Source: Tachypleus tridentatus (taxonomy: Eukaryota > Arthropoda > Merostomata > Xiphosura > Limulidae). Taken from it: DNA of 64,000 bases. Positions within the stretch are counted from its first letter, which is position 1, and each line of letters starts with the position of its first letter. The stretch covers positions 28,747,276 through 28,811,275 of the forward strand of contig NW_027467782.1 of NCBI RefSeq assembly GCF_004210375.1, given 5' to 3'. Positions 59,628 to 64,000 of this stretch are shown here, one piece after another. Under the pieces are notes generated by a model. That model was not told the DNA's origin. It ran no database searches and worked only from the letters and a program-made list of their open reading frames with translations. A program made the position numbers and the translations under genes.

Positions 59628-62028
59628 AACGTTGTAAGAGTCATACATAGTGTGAGTCAATTATTGACGCCAAGTTACTCGATTCTTCTGTATTTTTGAT
59701 GTTTCCTCAAGTTTGTATTGTTACACTCAAACGTCACTGCGTAGTTTACAGATAGTTTGAGGCCTCAATGAACAATTGATAAATATATGGGCTACCAACC
59801 AACTGTGAGCTAGATTGAGAAAAATTGTTCTTTTCTCAGAAAATTAGTCAATGAGAGAAAACGTGAAGTTAGCTGGTGTGAGAACAATTAACCATATCGA
59901 GCGATATGATAAAGTTAGTTTCAAAGTTTAATAAATATAATAATTTGTATTGTAAAAGGGGGATCTATATTAATTGAACCATTCTCTGTGGATTTTGATG
60001 AGAAGTAGACATTTTTTTAAAGTTATGACACAACTGTTGTAACCCATGTTGTAACTCAGTAAGTTACTGAGTGAATAATTTACTAATAGTACTGTGAGTA
60101 AAAGTAAGTACTGTGAGAAAAATAGTTTATATTGTCAATTATATTCTTAAGTAATTGAATCAGCCCAAATGGATATTTGAAAATAAACATTAATTATTTA
60201 GAGTTTTGGATACAACTGTGATATTTCATGGTGTAAATAATTTTTGTACATACGTTTGTCTTGTTTTGAAGAGATTATTATTTAAAACAAAAACTGGTAG
60301 TTGACTAAAAACAGGAGTTTACCAAAGGTTACATGGGGTGAACAGACAAATGGGTAAAGAAATGTTATATTTGTTATAAAATATGTAACGTTGCGAAAGA
60401 ACGGAAGTCCATTACCAACAAGCAACAGCAGAAATCTCAGTATGAAGCTGCTATAGCAACTTCTATAGATGGTGTTGTTAAGAAACTAGAAAGTTTGACT
60501 GTCAGCATAGATGCTTGGATTTAGGTAATGTTTAAAAATATTTTCTCATAAAAATAACTATATAAATTTGCAATACAAGTAGAATAGTTAACGTCCATTG
60601 AAACTCCTATTATTGTTTAAATTGTTATTGAAAACATATAATTATTATAAATACCGAAACTTAATATATCTTTTATGATTTTGGAGTTAAAGTTTCTTTC
60701 TTCCGATACTGTGAAAGAATAACACAATTGTTCAATTAATGAATTTATAATGGAAATTGAACCTTTAACAGAATTGTGGAGAACAATGTAGTAACGTCAA
60801 TTGTTGGTCCATTCTTTACTTGTACAACATAACTTGACCATTCTAACCACTTACTGTTGTATATACTTACAAAAAAAAAATCACTTGACCCTTCCAACCC
60901 TTTCCGTTGTTTCAATTAACAATAACGTTTTCTACCTAGAAAATGAGAACCAAACGACAGAAAGATTAAAGGTAAACAAAACCATAACGCTATCTTCAAA
61001 CCTATTTCTAATAATAGAACAATAATTTAAGTGGACAAAGTCAAATCCCCCTAGTGACCCAGTGTCATGTCTGCTGAATTAAAACGATGGAATCCAGGTT
61101 TCAAAAGTCAAATAAAACTTAAATGAACGTCGTAGTTGTAATTGGCATAAAATAATGATACATTAAATATATTTTTATTCATAAATACTTTGAGTTAGTA
61201 ATTGACCATTGTCGAGAAACTTTGTAGTTAAGCACAAAACTACACAACGTGTTCTGACCATTACATGTATCGAAACCTGATTTTTAGCGTTGTAATGCAG
61301 ACATACCACTGTGCTGCTAGGGAATGTGTCGAAAAACATGTAACTTTTTTTATATGCACACAGTGAAACTATTAATCACTTTTCCTCATATTTGTTGATG
61401 TTTGAAGTATATGATTACTTTTCGATGCTAAATGTATACAATTATTATAGTTTCAATGTTGATGATACAATAGAACTACAGTTCTTTTCAAATCAGACCG
61501 TTGATTCCTTGCACCATTCGTTACATTAATTAAACGAGTTAAACTGTATTAAGTTTGAGAGCTTGCAACAATCAAATCAATTAATGAATCGACGCATTGA
61601 GGCAGCAAGGTAGCTATAGAAGTAATCAAGATAAAGGAGACATTTGATTGGTGCGTTAAGGTCTTTGTGAATCATGACAGAATCTTAGAGTTCCACGGTG
61701 AGAGTGAATATTTTATACTAGTTATAAAAACACACAAAAATGAAATATTTGTTTTTGCTAGTCAAGGTCTTCGTATTATTTGCACCAATAGCAACACATT
61801 AATGACACTTAGTGAAAGGTTTAAATTGCTCACACTCGGTGATGAAGTGAGTAATTATCTGGTCTTGTGGAAACCAGTCTCTCACGTGAGGTTCTAAAAG
61901 TAGTAAATGCTTAGAACTGAATCATGTAATAATGCCAACTGGTTTTGTTGCACTTGGTTGCACAAGGTACAAGAATGACCTTTAAGAATAATGTGGCTGC
62001 TGCACGTAACACAATCATATTCCTGTTA
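59628..62028. other. Mostly featureless AT-rich stretch
   Basis: Intergenic or intronic. Contains the candidate exon at 60346-60524 and a 76-codon plus frame at 61667-61897 (contains SERFKLLTLGDEVSNYLVLW) which reads protein-like but was not recognised and has no splice sites I trust. Confidence 0.35.
60346..60524 (+). other. Candidate exon, Cys-rich then Lys/Gln-rich
   Basis: After a possible acceptor (ggtgaacag) a frame reads WVKKCYICYKICNVAKERKS and continues open, with KQQQKSQYEAAIATSIDGVV, to TAG at 60522-60524, directly before a GT donor-like site (gtaatg). Composition is protein-like. Not recognised; an ATG-based search misses it. Confidence 0.3.
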
Positions 62029-63359
62029 CACCCTTGTGCAAATTAATTGAAAGAAATGGTCATTTTACAATATTTTCAGCATGGCGGCCGGTGTTGGCTC
62101 GATGGACCCGCTGATTTCCTTTAATACTCATTTTTTCACACAGACGGCGTAATTAGCTATGTTTTGCAGTACGGTCGATCTATTTTGGGATATATGACGA
62201 AATTTTGAGGAATATTACGCCATTCGAAATTGCGTTAGACTTTCTTCAAAAATGAGGCTATTTGTTTTGCTGCTAATTAGTCGTTTTTAACCGTCATACA
62301 CAATGGATGTGACTCCTAGAAAGCGTACAAAGATTGTGACACTGCACTAGTACACCGGCATGACTTACAAGGAAATCGTGGACGTTGTTGGTGTTAGCCT
62401 ATCGACAGTCAGCGCTGTATTCCAGGCCAAGGTGTGTACCGGATCTATCAGTCCGAAACGTAAAGAAAGATGTGGCTGAAAAAGGAAAACAACGCCAAGA
62501 GACGACGCGTACGTGGTAAGGGAGTGTGTGAAAGATTAAGGGAAAATAAGTGACGCCATAAAAGAGATTTTGAGGTCAAAGGAATAAAAATCAGCTCTTC
62601 AACGGTTCGTCGTAAGCTTCTTGATGTCGGTCGAAGGGCACCAGTCAAAAAACAACTTCTTATCAACTCAATGACAAAACAACGGTATCAATGGGGTCTG
62701 AAATATAAGAACTACACGCAAGAAACGTGGAGGAAGGTGTTATTCAGTGACGAGACTCATTTCTTCGTACAGGGTCAAAGAAGTCTGCATGTTCGCAGAT
62801 CTCCAGATGAGAAACTTCGAGAATCTCACATCAATCAGTTCGTAAAACATCCCTTCTACATATCGTAGAAGGTATAACGCGAGAACCACAGTACGTCGAA
62901 GTTTTGCAGAAAATAGTCGTTCCAGAATTGAAAGAGAGATTTCCTGATTGATTTGGCATTTTTCAGCAAGATCTGGCTCCGTGCCACACATCGAAACTTG
63001 TGAAGAATTTTATGACTACAACGCGAATAAAGGTGCTGGACTGGCCTGTAAACTCTACGGACTTAAATCCTATTGAAGATCTTTGGGCGATTTGTAACGA
63101 AAGACTTCGAGCAAAAGACTGTACTACGCAAGATAAGCTAATTGAGGCCATAACTGAGGTGTGGTACCGCGATCCAAAATTAGCAAAGATTGTAGTCAAC
63201 TCGTGGACTCGATACCAAAGCGGATTAATGATCTGCTGAAACATAAAGGCGGTCAAATCATGTATTAATTTGTAATTTTTGGATTCTCAGAAATAAAACG
63301 CAAAAAAATTGAAAAAATCGTAATTTTCCGTCTTGTTTCAATTAATTTGCACAAGAGTG
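62029..63359 (+). mobile_element. Tc1-type DNA transposon, full length, TA target site
   Basis: Terminal inverted repeats of about 25 bp (CACCCTTGTGCAAATTAATT at the left; CACTCTTGTGCAAATTAATT as the reverse complement of the right end) bound 1331 bp, with TA on both sides (62027-62028, 63360-63361), as Tc1/mariner elements insert. It contains one transposase gene, now broken. Confidence 0.92.
62303..63268 (+). pseudogene. Tc1 transposase (DD34E), broken
   Basis: Starts MDVTPRKRTKIVTLH and meets TAG at 62348. An N-terminal helix-turn-helix part follows (MTYKEIVDVVGVSLSTVSAV), then the catalytic domain: first Asp in VLFSDETHFF (about 62740), second Asp in FQQDLAPCHTS (about 62970), and Glu in STDLNPIEDLW 34 residues later, the DD34E spacing of the Tc1 group. 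The C-terminus RINDLLKHKGGQIMY is in another frame after a shift near 63195. With one early stop, later stops (62866, 62949) and shifts, it is dead, though its inverted repeats could still be moved in trans. Confidence 0.9.
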
Positions 63360-63361
63360 TA

Positions 63362-64000
63362 CATACGTGCAATGTGCAGTCAAGTCCTGGCCTTCTAGTT
63401 GACCGAAAACCCATATAAAGGTAAGTCATTGTGACTGACGTCAATACAAACATACACGAATGTAATACAAGTATTTTCTTTCGGAGAATGAAATTGTCAT
63501 GAATATTTGGTTATCTGCTGTCTCTACTGAGGGGAATTTATCCCCTGATTTTAGAAATTTAACCTAAAGATATACTGCTGTGTCATCGCAGGACATCATG
63601 AATATTAATACTAGAACCACAAGAGATTCGAGAACAGGAATAATTTTTGATACAGATCAAACAATCCTACCTAAAACAATAGCCCACAGTTATTACTATA
63701 TATATTTAGGCTCGTACTGAAATATAGCATTAATATATAAACTTTTGTTAATTTGTGAACAACTTGAAATTTAATAACCGTTATATTTTACAATTTTACT
63801 GTAAATCAGGATCGGTAGTTAACTGATACGAAAATAAACTTTTGTTGTAAACTGTGAATGTTGCCTCATTTTAACACATTAATTACATATTTATCATCAA
63901 CACATATTTCCGAAACTGTAATTATATATAGCAGCCTGTAGCCTATAGTAGCCTGCTTGTTTTATGAAAAATGTGATTATTTGGACAGAATCATGCATTA
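63362..64000. other. Right edge, non-coding
   Basis: AT-rich; only a degenerate tRNA-like scrap at 63516-63590 (GAGGGGAATTTATCCCC) was seen. Confidence 0.4.

Overview
This is an AT-rich, intron-rich, repeat-laden piece of an animal nuclear genome. The host exons match animal ATR and Sec15/EXOC6, and the mobile elements (I/Jockey-group and CR1-like LINEs, a Tc1 element, a tRNA-derived SINE, a multicopy arthropod protein family) point to an arthropod. From memory the SINE looks like the one abundant in horseshoe crabs, so a chelicerate of that kind is my best guess. That is an inference, not a database result.

Layout. 1-9.2 kb: minus strand, exons of the checkpoint kinase ATR (FAT region), one carrying an in-frame TAA, with minisatellite and purine-rich repeat in the introns. 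9.2-17.1 kb: a palindromic short element, then three LINE copies (two minus, one plus). 17-21.8 kb: mostly featureless, one candidate plus-strand terminal exon and one SINE with target-site duplications. 21.8-25.9 kb: a decayed CR1-like LINE, interrupted by a short element, running into 19 copies of a 69-bp tandem repeat. 25.9-29.4 kb: unclassified repeat, a SINE fragment, and a reverse-transcriptase remnant with its own nested insertion. 29.4-43.8 kb: minus strand, two C-terminal exons of the exocyst subunit Sec15/EXOC6, the last with an in-frame TAA; between them a dead arthropod multicopy gene and an 18-copy 64-bp array. 43.8-50 kb: foldback element, long unclassified repeat, SINE. 50.5-59 kb: plus strand, an apparently complete six-exon gene for a 364-residue type I membrane protein with one Ig domain. 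59-64 kb: rearranged SINE, candidate exon, and a full-length but dead Tc1 element.

The most informative results are: (1) the six-exon Ig membrane-protein gene, most of whose exons are too short or lack an ATG and are only visible by following splice phase. It has a GC-AG intron inside the membrane-helix coding region and resembles sperm-surface Ig proteins (TMEM81/ZPBP type). (2) Two unrelated conserved host genes that each carry a single TAA in an otherwise conserved exon, suggesting decaying duplicates (or assembly error). (3) A SINE with a 23-bp micro-inversion next to a hairpin whose loop is SINE-tail sequence.

No operons, CRISPR, rRNA or functional tRNA genes were seen. Distances between exons are several kb, so most of the window is intron, UTR or intergenic DNA.
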